Positions 50,475 to 59,327 of a stretch of 64,000 bases of DNA are shown piece by piece; the first letter of the stretch is position 1, and every line of letters begins with the position of its first letter. The stretch is from the NCBI GenBank assembly GCA_050847315.1, contig CP193791.1. One strand, written 5' to 3'. The stretch is from Cedecea sp000277545 (GTDB taxonomy: Bacteria; Pseudomonadota; Gammaproteobacteria; Enterobacterales; Enterobacteriaceae). Below the pieces are notes generated by a model. It did not search any database and was not told the DNA's origin. It saw only the letters and a program-made list of their open reading frames with translations. A program made the translations under genes and the position numbers.

Positions 50475-51419
50475 ATGTTACATAAAAAGACACTTCTTTT
50501 CGCTGCATTTTCCGCTGCCCTCTGGGGCTCTGCCGTCACCAACACCAACGCCGCCGTTGTGGCGTCCATCAAGCCTCTGGGCTTTATCGCTTCAGCCATT
50601 GCCGACGGGGTGACTGGCACAGAAGTATTACTGCCTGATGGCGCCTCTGAGCACGACTATGCACTTCGTCCGTCCGATGTAAAACGCTTACAGGGCGCGG
50701 ACTTAGTTGTATGGGTTGGGCCAGAAATGGAAGCTTTCATGCAGAAGTCTGTGCGTCAGCTTCCCGAGCAAAAACAGCTTGAGCTGGCGGCGCTTGCCGG
50801 CGTGAAACCGCTGCTCATGAAAGGCGGTGACGACGACGACCATGAGCACGGCGATGAACATGGCCATGGCGCAAAGAGTGACGCAGATCACCATCACGGT
50901 GAATACAACTTGCACATTTGGCTCTCCCCAGAAGTAGCGCGGCTGTCGGCGGTTGCAATCCACGATAAATTAGTGGAACTTATGCCCGAAAATCGAGCCA
51001 AACTTGACGCCAACCTGAAAGATTTCGAGTCAGGCTTAGCCGACGCCGATAAACAGGTGGGTTCCGTGCTGGCACCGCTGAAAGGAAAAGGGTATTTCGT
51101 TTTTCATGACGCCTATGGCTACTTTGAAAAACAGTACGGTTTAACGCCGCTTGGCCACTTTACCGTTAACCCTGAAATACAGCCTGGTGCGCAGCGTTTA
51201 CATGAAATCAGAACACAGTTGGTTGAGCATAAAGCGGTTTGCGTTTTTGCTGAGCCACAATTCAGGCCAGCGGTAATTAACGCCGTTGCCAGAGGCACTA
51301 ACGTTCGCTCCGGCACCTTAGATCCTCTGGGAATTGAAGTCGCATTGGGTAAAAACAGCTATATGCAGTTTATGACCGGACTTGCGAACCAGTATGCGAG
51401 CTGCCTGAAAGGAGATTAA
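50475..51419 (+). CDS. znuA: Periplasmic zinc-binding protein ZnuA
   Basis: A 314-residue substrate-binding protein with signal peptide (LHKKTLLFAAFSAALWG) and the His-rich mobile loop (DDDDHEHGDEHGHG then DADHHHG). The ATG at 50475 is chosen because it gives a normal signal peptide; ATG 50460 is upstream in frame. It delivers Zn2+ to ZnuBC. Confidence 0.95.
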   Translation: MLHKKTLLFAAFSAALWGSAVTNTNAAVVASIKPLGFIASAIADGVTGTEVLLPDGASEHDYALRPSDVKRLQGADLVVWVGPEMEAFMQKSVRQLPEQKQLELAALAGVKPLLMKGGDDDDHEHGDEHGHGAKSDADHHHGEYNLHIWLSPEVARLSAVAIHDKLVELMPENRAKLDANLKDFESGLADADKQVGSVLAPLKGKGYFVFHDAYGYFEKQYGLTPLGHFTVNPEIQPGAQRLHEIRTQLVEHKAVCVFAEPQFRPAVINAVARGTNVRSGTLDPLGIEVALGKNSYMQFMTGLANQYASCLKGD

Positions 51420-51434
51420 CGAGGAAGTGAATAC

Positions 51435-52757
51435 GTGCAACAGATAGCCCGCTCTGTCGCCATGGCATTTGACAATTTATCACGGCCCCATCGCGTTATG
51501 CTGGGGTCGCTTACGGTTCTCACTCTGGCGGTCGCGGTATGGCGACCGTCAATTTACCATCCGCAGTCCAGTCCGATAATCAAGACCATCGAACTTCAAA
51601 AAAGCGAAATACATTCGCTGCTGCCGGAAGCCAGCGAACCCCTCGACCAGTCCCCGGACGCTGAAGATGACACCCTGCCTCAGGATGAGCTGGATGATAA
51701 AACCTCCGGCGAAGCGGGCGTTCATGAATATGTCGTCTCCACAGGCGATACGCTAAGCAGCATTCTGAATCAGTACGGCATCGATATGGGCGACATCAGC
51801 CAGCTCGCTTCCGCTGATAAAGACCTGCGAAACATGAAAATTGGTCAGCAGCTTTCCTGGACGCTTAACGCAGACGGCGATTTGCAGCGTCTGACCTGGG
51901 AAATGTCGCGCCGCGAAACGCGCACTTACGATCGCACTGATAACGGTTTCAAAATGAGCAGCGAAACCCAGCAGGGCGATTGGGTTAACAGCGTGCTGAA
52001 GGGCACGGTGGGGGCAAGTTTTGTTTCCAGCGCACGTGATGCCGGTTTGACTAGCGCAGAAATCAGTTCTGTTATCAAAGCCATGCAGTGGCAGATGGAC
52101 TTCCGCAAGCTGAAGAAGGGCGATGAATTCTCCGTGTTGATGTCCCGCGAAATGCTGGACGGCAAGCGTGAGCAGAGCCAACTGGTCGGCGTGCGCCTGC
52201 GCAGTGACGGAAAAGATTATTACGCTATCCGTGCGGAAGACGGCAAGTTTTACGATCGCAACGGGTCGGGCCTGGCCAAAGGCTTTATGCGTTTCCCAAC
52301 CGTGAAGCAGTTCCGCGTTTCCTCTAACTTCAACCCTCGTCGTCTTAACCCGGTGACCGGCCGCGTCGCGCCGCACAAAGGCGTTGATTTTGCGATGCCA
52401 CAGGGAACACCTGTACTGGCTGTCGGGGATGGTGAAGTGGTAATGGCGAAGCGCAGCGGGGCCGCAGGTTACTTTGTGGCTATCCGCCATGGCCGGACTT
52501 ATACCACCCGTTACATGCACCTTAAGAAGCTGCTGGTGAAACCTGGCCAGAAAGTGAAGCGCGGTGACCGTATTGCACTGTCTGGCAATACCGGGCGTTC
52601 TACCGGCCCGCATCTGCATTACGAAGTGTGGATCAACCAGCAGGCGGTTAACCCGCTGACGGCCAAACTGCCGCGTTCTGAGGGCCTGACCGGCTCCGAT
52701 CGCAGTGATTACCTGGCGCAGGTTAAAGACGTACTGCCGCAGCTGCGTATCGACTGA
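51435..52757 (+). CDS. mepM: Murein DD-endopeptidase MepM
   Basis: A 440-residue protein (GTG start) with an N-terminal membrane anchor, a LysM/OapA-like domain ('VHEYVVSTGDTLSSILNQYG') and an M23 peptidase domain (HKGVDFAMPQGTPV ... HLHYEVWIN). It cuts peptide cross-links to allow wall growth. 15 nt after znuA. Confidence 0.95.
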   Translation: MQQIARSVAMAFDNLSRPHRVMLGSLTVLTLAVAVWRPSIYHPQSSPIIKTIELQKSEIHSLLPEASEPLDQSPDAEDDTLPQDELDDKTSGEAGVHEYVVSTGDTLSSILNQYGIDMGDISQLASADKDLRNMKIGQQLSWTLNADGDLQRLTWEMSRRETRTYDRTDNGFKMSSETQQGDWVNSVLKGTVGASFVSSARDAGLTSAEISSVIKAMQWQMDFRKLKKGDEFSVLMSREMLDGKREQSQLVGVRLRSDGKDYYAIRAEDGKFYDRNGSGLAKGFMRFPTVKQFRVSSNFNPRRLNPVTGRVAPHKGVDFAMPQGTPVLAVGDGEVVMAKRSGAAGYFVAIRHGRTYTTRYMHLKKLLVKPGQKVKRGDRIALSGNTGRSTGPHLHYEVWINQQAVNPLTAKLPRSEGLTGSDRSDYLAQVKDVLPQLRID

Positions 52758-52772
52758 TTTTTCCCTTCGACG

Positions 52773-52802
52773 AAAAGCCGGTTCTTGTAACCGGCTTTTT
52801 CT
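52773..52802 (+). terminator. Intrinsic terminator after mepM
   Basis: AAAAGCCGGTT / AACCGGCTTTT stem with 5-nt loop and T-run. Confidence 0.87.
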
Positions 52803-52880
52803 TTTGTCTGCTGGCCGCAGCCCCGCTAAAATAACGATAAATTTGTCTCGCCAGACTGCTGGCGAACTACTGAGAGCCGC

Positions 52881-53861
52881 ATGGAAAAAGCAAAAAAAAA
52901 CCACAGTGAGTTTATCCCTGAATTTCAAAAAGCCTTTTTGCACCCGCGTTACTGGGGCGCATGGCTTGGCGTTGGCGCTTTTGTCGGGCTGGCGCTTCTT
53001 CCTCCGGGACTCCGGGATCCTTTGCTGGGGAAAATTGGGCGCTTAGCGGGGCGCCTGGGCAAAAGCGCCAGACGCCGGGCACAAATTAACCTGCTTTACT
53101 GCTTCCCGGATTTACCGGAAGCCGAGCGTGAATCCATCATCGATCGCATGTTCGCCACGGCGCCGCAGGCGATGGTGCTAATGGCGGAATTGGGGCTGCG
53201 TGACCCGAAGAAGGTCATGGCTCGAGTGGACTGGCACGGCAAAGAGATAGTGGACGAGATCCGGGCGAAAGGGGAGAACGTGATTTTCCTCGTGCCGCAC
53301 GGCTGGGCCGTCGATATTCCGGCTATGCTGATGGCTTCTGAAGGCCAGAAAATGGCGGCGATGTTCCACAACCAGGGCAACCAGCTGTTTGACTATGTCT
53401 GGAATACGGTGCGCCGTCGCTTTGGCGGCCGGATGCATGCCCGCAACGACGGGATCAAACCGTTTATCAGTTCCGTTCGCCAGGGCTATTGGGGTTACTA
53501 TCTTCCCGATCAGGATCATGGCCCAGAACACAGCGAATTTGTCGATTTCTTTGCGACCTACAAAGCAACTCTCCCGGCCATTGGGCGCCTGATGAAAGTG
53601 TGCCGTGCCCGCGTGATCCCGCTGTTCCCGGTTTATAACAGCGACACTCACCGGCTGGATATTTTTATCCGCCCGCCGATGGATGATCTGCTCGACGCCG
53701 ATGACCATACCATCGCCCGCCGGATGAACGAAGAGGTGGAATTGCTGGTGGGCCCGCATCCGGAGCAATATACCTGGATCCTCAAGCTCCTGAAGACCCG
53801 TAAAGAGGGCGAGATAGAGCCTTACTGCCGGGATGAGCTGTACCCGAAAAAGAAAAAATAG
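52881..53861 (+). CDS. lpxM: Lipid A myristoyltransferase LpxM
   Basis: A 326-residue inner-membrane acyltransferase that adds the secondary acyl chain to Kdo2-lipid A. The HX4D catalytic motif is HGWAVD in 'VPHGWAVDIPAML'. The length is close to the E. coli protein. A short A9 run occurs in codons 6-8. Confidence 0.95.
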   Translation: MEKAKKNHSEFIPEFQKAFLHPRYWGAWLGVGAFVGLALLPPGLRDPLLGKIGRLAGRLGKSARRRAQINLLYCFPDLPEAERESIIDRMFATAPQAMVLMAELGLRDPKKVMARVDWHGKEIVDEIRAKGENVIFLVPHGWAVDIPAMLMASEGQKMAAMFHNQGNQLFDYVWNTVRRRFGGRMHARNDGIKPFISSVRQGYWGYYLPDQDHGPEHSEFVDFFATYKATLPAIGRLMKVCRARVIPLFPVYNSDTHRLDIFIRPPMDDLLDADDHTIARRMNEEVELLVGPHPEQYTWILKLLKTRKEGEIEPYCRDELYPKKKK

Positions 53862-53879
53862 CGCATATTGCGTAATGGA

Positions 53880-53912
53880 AAACCGCGCCACTGTCTTTCA
53901 CGGGCGCGGTTT
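53880..53912. terminator. Terminator between lpxM and msrA
   Basis: AAACCGCGCC pairs with GGCGCGGTTT, with a T-run on the plus strand. Convergent genes flank it. Confidence 0.78.
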
Positions 53913-53915
53913 TTT

Positions 53916-54635
53916 TCACCCTTTCACCAGCACCGGATCTTTGTTCCACAGCGCCGGGAAGAGCTGTTTAAGCTGTTCGACTTTCGGGATGTCGTTGATC
54001 GCGATGTAAGGGTAGCTTGGGTTGTCGTGCAGGAAATTCTGGTGATATTTCTCTGCCGGGTAGAACTGCGCATGTTCTTCAATCGTGGTGACCAGCGGCG
54101 CACTAAACCTATGGCTGGCGTTGAGCTGCGTGATATACGCTTTGGCCACCTTCGCCTGTGATTCGCTGAGCGGAAAAACGGTAGAACGGTATTGCGTTCC
54201 GTAATCCGGCCCCTGGCGGTTTAACTCCGTGGGGTTGTGCGCGACGGAAAAGAAGACCTGTAATAGCTGACCATAAGTCACTTTGGCTGGATCAAAGATA
54301 ACCTGCACGGATTCGGCGTGCCCGGTCATCCCCATGCTGACCGTCTCATAATTCGCCGTCCGTGCTTTACCGCCCGTATAGCCAGATATTGCGCTGGTCA
54401 CGCCTTTAACATGCTGAAAGACGCCCTGAACGCCCCAGAAGCACCCCCCGGCAAAGACGGCGGTTTCAAGATGTTGGCCCGTGGGCGACTCATCCTGCAG
54501 TGGTGCAGGGATCGCCACCGCACGTTCGGGTTCGGACCAGGCCGTATTCTGAAAGACAAGTGCAGCAACGATAAGTGCAGGCGCGCTGAACAACGCTACC
54601 CGGCGTTTGGTGGATGAAAAGAGTGTCGGTTTCAT
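53916..54635 (-). CDS. msrA: Membrane-anchored/periplasmic methionine sulfoxide reductase MsrA
   Basis: A 239-residue protein. The first ~35 residues are an export signal or membrane anchor (ALFSAPALIVAALVF) that is absent from cytoplasmic MsrA. The catalytic motif is GGCFWGVQ, with 'GYTGGKARTANYETVSMGMTGHAE' typical of the family. It reduces methionine-S-sulfoxide. The dipZ-like gene upstream ends 15 nt before it, so electron supply from there is likely. Confidence 0.88.
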   Translation of the reverse strand: MKPTLFSSTKRRVALFSAPALIVAALVFQNTAWSEPERAVAIPAPLQDESPTGQHLETAVFAGGCFWGVQGVFQHVKGVTSAISGYTGGKARTANYETVSMGMTGHAESVQVIFDPAKVTYGQLLQVFFSVAHNPTELNRQGPDYGTQYRSTVFPLSESQAKVAKAYITQLNASHRFSAPLVTTIEEHAQFYPAEKYHQNFLHDNPSYPYIAINDIPKVEQLKQLFPALWNKDPVLVKG

Positions 54636-54650
54636 CGTAATGCTCCCCGG

Positions 54651-56411
54651 TTAACCGAACGTGAAGGCATAGGCGTTCACGCCCGGATCTTCAAATTCAA
54701 TACTGAACGTGTGTTCGCCGCTGCCGCTCGACTGGCGAATCAGCTGGTAAAGGCGCTGTTCCGTCACCGTGCCGCTGCCGTCCGGGGCAACATCTGAACC
54801 GTGAACGCTGCCGGGCGCCTGGTCGTCGATTGTGACTTTAAAACGCACCGGCTTGCCTGCTGTGCCAGGGCCGAGAACGAGGTGCAGATCGCGAGCATGA
54901 AACTGGTAAACAATGCGGCCATTCGGGCGATTAAGCGTGATGTTCTCCCCGCCGATGGTCCAGTTACCTTCGAGTCCCCAGCTGTCCAGCGGCAGTGCGG
55001 AAGGCTTTTTGTAGTCTGCCGGTTTATCTCCGGTGACTTCGCCAGAGGCAAAGTTCTGCGCCCGCATATAGCCGAGGTAGGTTTCTGGAGAGATGTCATT
55101 CTGGCCGCTGGCCGCCTGCTCTACGCCGCTGGCAGAAACGATGCTGATGCCGCTGTTAACATTTTTAGCGCCTGCCTGGCGCAGCAGCTCCTGAATAACG
55201 CGTTCAGATTGCGCATAGTCGCCTTCGCCAAAGTGCTCGTAGCGAATATGGCCGCTGGCATCAATAAAGTAATGTGCTGGCCAGTACTGGTTATTGAACG
55301 CCCGCCAGATACTGTAATCGTTATCAATGGCGATGGGATAAGTGACGCCCAGTTTCTTCGCTTCTTTGGTCACGTTATTGACGTCACGCTCAAAAGCGAA
55401 CTCCGGCGCGTGGACGCCAATCACCACCAGGCCCTGGTCGCGGTATTTTTCGGCCCAGGCTTTCACATACGGTAAAGAACGCAGGCAGTTAATGCAGGAG
55501 TAAGTCCAGAAATCGACGAGGACGACTTTGCCTTTCAGCGATTCAGCAGTCAGTGGTGGCGAGTTTAGCCACTGCGTCGCACCGCTCAACGAAGGCATCA
55601 CGCCAGCATCGGTCAACGTTGGAATGGTGTCGTCATCTGACGTTTTCACCACGGAGGCGGGCGTGGGGGCATTGGCCGTGGTGCTGTCCGGGGAGAGGCG
55701 TTTCACCAGCGCTTGTTCGATGCCGCTGGTTGACGCTGTAGAAAGTCGGGCCAGGACGCCGGTATCTAAGCCAAAAGAAATGGCGACGACGCCCAATAAC
55801 ATCCCTGCGCCCAGAATTCGACGGATCCATTCCCCTACGCCCAGAGAGCGTTTCATGGCGCTGAATACTTTGCCACCGATCAAAAGCGCCAGCGCCAGCG
55901 AGGTGGCCGCACCTGCGGCATAAGACAACAGCAACAGCGTAGAGCCTACATTTGCCCCCTGCAGGGCCGCACCGGTCAACACCAGTCCCAGAATGGGACC
56001 TGCGCAAGGCGCCCAAAGCAGCCCGGTTGCAATACCTAGTAAAAATGAAGCGCCTGGACCCGCTGGCTGGCCCGGAGCCACGCGGTTAGACAGCGAGTTA
56101 CCCGCGTTAACCAGAGGGTGCATGACGCGCTCAGCCAGGCGAGGGAATAGCAGCGTGATACCAAACACTGCCATCAACACTAATGCCACGCCGCGGCCAT
56201 ATTGGTTGGCCGCGACGACCCAGCCACCGCCGACGGCTGCCAGAGTTGCGAATAACGTGAACGTTATCGCCATGCCCGCCAGAAGCGGCAGCCCTGTGCG
56301 GACAAACGGCTGGTCGGATCGTGCAAAAACAAACGGCAGTACCGGCAGGATACAAGGGCTGGCGATGGTTAACAGGCCGCCCAGATAAGCAAGAATAATG
56401 ACCAGCATCAT
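54651..56411 (-). CDS. DipZ-like thiol-disulfide membrane protein (CcdA + TlpA-like + C-terminal domain)
   Basis: A 586-residue protein. Residues ~1-240 are a CcdA/DsbD-like membrane part with Cys in SPCILPVLPF and APCAGPILG. Residues ~300-420 are a thioredoxin-like domain with YSCINCLRSLP (CxxC). Residues ~430-586 form a beta-rich, carbohydrate-binding-like domain. The layout is that of DipZ proteins, which bring electrons across the membrane. The adjacent MsrA is a probable client. Confidence 0.85.
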   Translation of the reverse strand: MMLVIILAYLGGLLTIASPCILPVLPFVFARSDQPFVRTGLPLLAGMAITFTLFATLAAVGGGWVVAANQYGRGVALVLMAVFGITLLFPRLAERVMHPLVNAGNSLSNRVAPGQPAGPGASFLLGIATGLLWAPCAGPILGLVLTGAALQGANVGSTLLLLSYAAGAATSLALALLIGGKVFSAMKRSLGVGEWIRRILGAGMLLGVVAISFGLDTGVLARLSTASTSGIEQALVKRLSPDSTTANAPTPASVVKTSDDDTIPTLTDAGVMPSLSGATQWLNSPPLTAESLKGKVVLVDFWTYSCINCLRSLPYVKAWAEKYRDQGLVVIGVHAPEFAFERDVNNVTKEAKKLGVTYPIAIDNDYSIWRAFNNQYWPAHYFIDASGHIRYEHFGEGDYAQSERVIQELLRQAGAKNVNSGISIVSASGVEQAASGQNDISPETYLGYMRAQNFASGEVTGDKPADYKKPSALPLDSWGLEGNWTIGGENITLNRPNGRIVYQFHARDLHLVLGPGTAGKPVRFKVTIDDQAPGSVHGSDVAPDGSGTVTEQRLYQLIRQSSGSGEHTFSIEFEDPGVNAYAFTFG

Positions 56412-56598
56412 GATGTTCCTGTATCAGAGTGAGAACGGAGAGCCGGGCGGAAAGACGGGGCTCCTCATGTATTTATGCCTGCACTTTATAAAAAGAATAC
56501 TTACTAAATCCTCCTCAAGAGTTAACAATTTCGTGATAACTCTCGAGACGGTGGGAGGGCAAGAGCCTGTTCGCGCGAAACGGCCTGGGGCGGAGGGG

Positions 56599-57594
56599 TC
56601 AGGGTTGTGGGCGGTGGCGCAGGGCGAGAAGAAACACCGGCACGCCGATCAGCGCCGTGATGACGCCGGGAGGCAGCTCCCGCGGAGCAAATAGCGTGCG
56701 CGCCAGCGTGTCGGAAGCCAGCGTCAGCAGCGCGCCAAAGAACACGCTGGCGGGTAAAACCCACTGGTGGCGATGGCCGAACATCAGCTTTGCCAGGTGT
56801 GGAACGGTCAGACCGACAAAGCCAATCGCCCCACAAAAGGCGACCATCGTGGCGGTTAATACCGTCATGGAGAGGTAGAGCCACATTTGCAGCGCGGCTA
56901 CGTTAACGCCCAGCCCCTGAGCGGCAACGTTACCCAGCGCCATGACGTTTAGCGTCGGGGACAGTGCCAGACAAAATGTGCCGATAACAAACAGCGCGCC
57001 GCTGCAAATCGCGACCTGCTGCCAGGTGGCCTGACCAAACGCGCCAAGCAGCCAGAAGGTAAAGCCACGTGAGGTGGTGGCGTCCGTTTGCCAGAAAACA
57101 ATCAGCGAGGTGAAGGCGCTCAGTAACTGCCCCACGGCCACGCCCGATAGCATAAATCGCGCTGGCTGTGTCACGGCCCGGCCAGCCATTAGCACAACCA
57201 GAGCGAATGCGGTCAGCGCCCCGATAAACGCGCCGGAGGGCATGGCTATGAGCAGCGGCTGGACGCCGAGCGCAATAATGAGCACGGCGCCCAGACCGGC
57301 GCCGGAAGAGATGCCGAGCAGCCACGGGTCAGCCAGCGGGTTACGGGTTAATGTCTGTAGCACGGCGCCAGCCAGCGCCAGCCCACCGCCGCAGGCCATC
57401 GCCAGCAGCGCCCTGGGCAGTCGCAGCGACCAGACGATTTTCTGATACAGGGCCAGCACGGGATCCTCTGCGGGACGCGGATTCAGGAGCTGAATCACTT
57501 CGCTTAAGGATAATGTGACTGCCCCGTAGCGCAGGCTATAAATCAATCCCAGCAAAGTGACGATGGCACACAGCAGCAGGCGCAGCGGCTTCAC
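56599..57594 (-). CDS. FecCD-type ABC permease
   Basis: A 331-residue protein with about nine membrane helices of the FecCD (BtuC-type) family: 'LPRALLAMACGGGLALAGAVLQTLTRNPLADPWLLG' and 'GLTVPHLAKLMFG' are diagnostic. It imports metal complexes or siderophores. GTG 57594 directly follows the methyltransferase stop; TTG 57615 is less likely. No ATPase gene follows. Confidence 0.88.
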   Translation of the reverse strand: MKPLRLLLCAIVTLLGLIYSLRYGAVTLSLSEVIQLLNPRPAEDPVLALYQKIVWSLRLPRALLAMACGGGLALAGAVLQTLTRNPLADPWLLGISSGAGLGAVLIIALGVQPLLIAMPSGAFIGALTAFALVVLMAGRAVTQPARFMLSGVAVGQLLSAFTSLIVFWQTDATTSRGFTFWLLGAFGQATWQQVAICSGALFVIGTFCLALSPTLNVMALGNVAAQGLGVNVAALQMWLYLSMTVLTATMVAFCGAIGFVGLTVPHLAKLMFGHRHQWVLPASVFFGALLTLASDTLARTLFAPRELPPGVITALIGVPVFLLALRHRPQP

Positions 57595-57598
57595 GCAC

Positions 57599-58351
57599 TT
57601 ATTTCCAGCCGGCAATCAGGTAATCGTCCATAAGCTGCCACAGCGTGCCTGTTTCGCTGAAACCAGCCTGACTCAGGCTTGCCAGCTGAAAGGCCACCGT
57701 TGTCGGCGGGGGAACCGGGCGCCCCGCGAACACGGCTTCCCGGGCCGGAATCAGCCTGGCGATGTCCTCTATCTCTTTAGCGAGGGTAAACCACGCCTCC
57801 CAGCCCACGGCACCGTGAGCCCAGGCCCGCTGCTGAGTTTGGGCATCGTGGCGCTCGCTGATCGCTTTCTTGTGGAGGTCCGCGGGGTTAAAACGCTGGT
57901 GATCGGCATTCAGGAACACGCCGTTATCGGCCAGCATTCTATGAATTTCACCGTGCAGAGCATGCTGTCTGTCGGGCATTAACCAGTGTAACGCGGTGCT
58001 TGAAACAATAGCTTCCGGGCGAGCCCCGACCATTTTTTGCTGCCAGTCAGGCGTGGCCAAATCGGCCGAAAGAATACGCACCCGATCGCCGAAAGGAAGC
58101 AGCGTTTCACGGGCGATGGCCAGCATGACCGGATCAACATCCACCGCGGTAACGTGCACAGCAGGGAACCGTTGCAGGATGCGCCTCGTGAGGGAACCCG
58201 GCCCACACCCGAGTTCGAGTAGTGAAAAGGCATCGTCAAACTGCAGGGCGAGTATGTCCATCAGGGCGTCGAAGCGCGCTTCCCGGCTGGCGATATAAGC
58301 GCTTTGCTGCCGATCCCAGAGCGTGACAAGAGTGTTCCATGTGATGTCAGT
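57599..58351 (-). CDS. SAM-dependent methyltransferase in metal-uptake operon
   Basis: A 250-residue class I methyltransferase with SAM-binding LLELGCGPGSLTRRIL and acidic VTAVDVDPVML. Substrate unknown. It is embedded between the binding-protein and permease genes with overlaps on both sides, so it probably serves the same pathway, e.g. modifying an imported chelator. It starts at ATG 58351 inside the preceding gene's end. Confidence 0.82.
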   Translation of the reverse strand, partial: TDITWNTLVTLWDRQQSAYIASREARFDALMDILALQFDDAFSLLELGCGPGSLTRRILQRFPAVHVTAVDVDPVMLAIARETLLPFGDRVRILSADLATPDWQQKMVGARPEAIVSSTALHWLMPDRQHALHGEIHRMLADNGVFLNADHQRFNPADLHKKAISERHDAQTQQRAWAHGAVGWEAWFTLAKEIEDIARLIPAREAVFAGRPVPPPTTVAFQLASLSQAGFSETGTLWQLMDDYLIAGWK

Positions 58352-59327
58352 CATGTTTTTCCTTGGTAGAAAGTGAGGCAATGAGCCGGTTTAGCGCGTC
58401 CAGCGAGCGGATCGAGGGATCCATGTCATAGCCGGACAGGATGATGAATTTCTTTTCCTTCACGGCGCGCAGCCCGGCGGTGAGAGGGAAATGCTCGACA
58501 AAGGCTATTTTATCTTTGGCACTATCCCCGGGGCCGCCCCGGGGCAGATCGGCGAGCACCAAAATGTCCGGATCGCGACGGGCTATCTCTTCCCAGGCAA
58601 CGTTTGGCCACAGCGCAGAGAGATCGGAGAAAATATTTTGACTGCCGCTGGCCATGCTCAGCATATTCGGCGCGCCGCAGCACCCGGCCACGTAGGGTGA
58701 ATCCGTGCCGGAATACCACCAGAGGAGACGCGCCGGGGGCAATGTACCCGCACGCTGGCGCAGGGCTGCCAGGTACTTTCGGTTTTGGTCTACAAGCGTC
58801 ATGCCCTGTTTTTCCCGGCGTAAGATTTGCGCTAAATCCTCAATTTCCTGAAACAGCGCATCAAAGCTGATATTTCGCCCTGGGGTACTTTGCTGACCTC
58901 CGCAGGCGCCTGATGAAAGCCAGGTCGATATCCCCCACGATGTCATTTGGTCGCGGGTCGCTCCTTCAGGTGACCAGAACCAGTACCAGCTTGAGGAGTA
59001 GACCATGTCAGGATGTAGCATCAGCAGCGCCTCAGCAGAAATGAGCCCCTTCTTTGCCACGACCGGCAGTGAAAGAGCGTTGCCGTCAGCCAGGTGCTGA
59101 GGGTCGTGGGCTGGATCGTAGCCCACGATGCCGACAATCTCTTCCTGCGCTCCTAGCGCCAGAAGATTTTCCAGTGCCGGATTGCCGTAAACCACGATAC
59201 GCGTCGGTACGGCAGCAAAGCGCTGTGGTTCAGCGCAATTAGGGAGGGTAATAGCCCGTAGAGCTGAGGGAAACAGAAGTCCCGCTGCCAGAAGAATTAA
59301 AGCCGCTGGTACGGTCCTCAGAACCAT
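58347..59327 (-). CDS. Periplasmic binding protein (BtuF/FepB-type)
   Basis: A 326-residue protein with signal peptide (LRTVPAALILLAAGLLF) and the type III binding-protein layout: 'RIVVYGNPALENLLALGA' and 'PDILVLADLP'. Extra Cys pairs (GACGG, AGCCGA) could stabilise it or bind metal. ATG 59327 overlaps the receptor stop. It hands a ligand to the FecCD permease. Confidence 0.85.
   Translation of the reverse strand: MVLRTVPAALILLAAGLLFPSALRAITLPNCAEPQRFAAVPTRIVVYGNPALENLLALGAQEEIVGIVGYDPAHDPQHLADGNALSLPVVAKKGLISAEALLMLHPDMVYSSSWYWFWSPEGATRDQMTSWGISTWLSSGACGGQQSTPGRNISFDALFQEIEDLAQILRREKQGMTLVDQNRKYLAALRQRAGTLPPARLLWWYSGTDSPYVAGCCGAPNMLSMASGSQNIFSDLSALWPNVAWEEIARRDPDILVLADLPRGGPGDSAKDKIAFVEHFPLTAGLRAVKEKKFIILSGYDMDPSIRSLDALNRLIASLSTKEKHD

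Noticed and set aside
51753..52943. 396-codon antisense frame over mepM
   Set aside because: mepM is unmistakable; the antisense frame arises from codon bias in GC-rich sequence.
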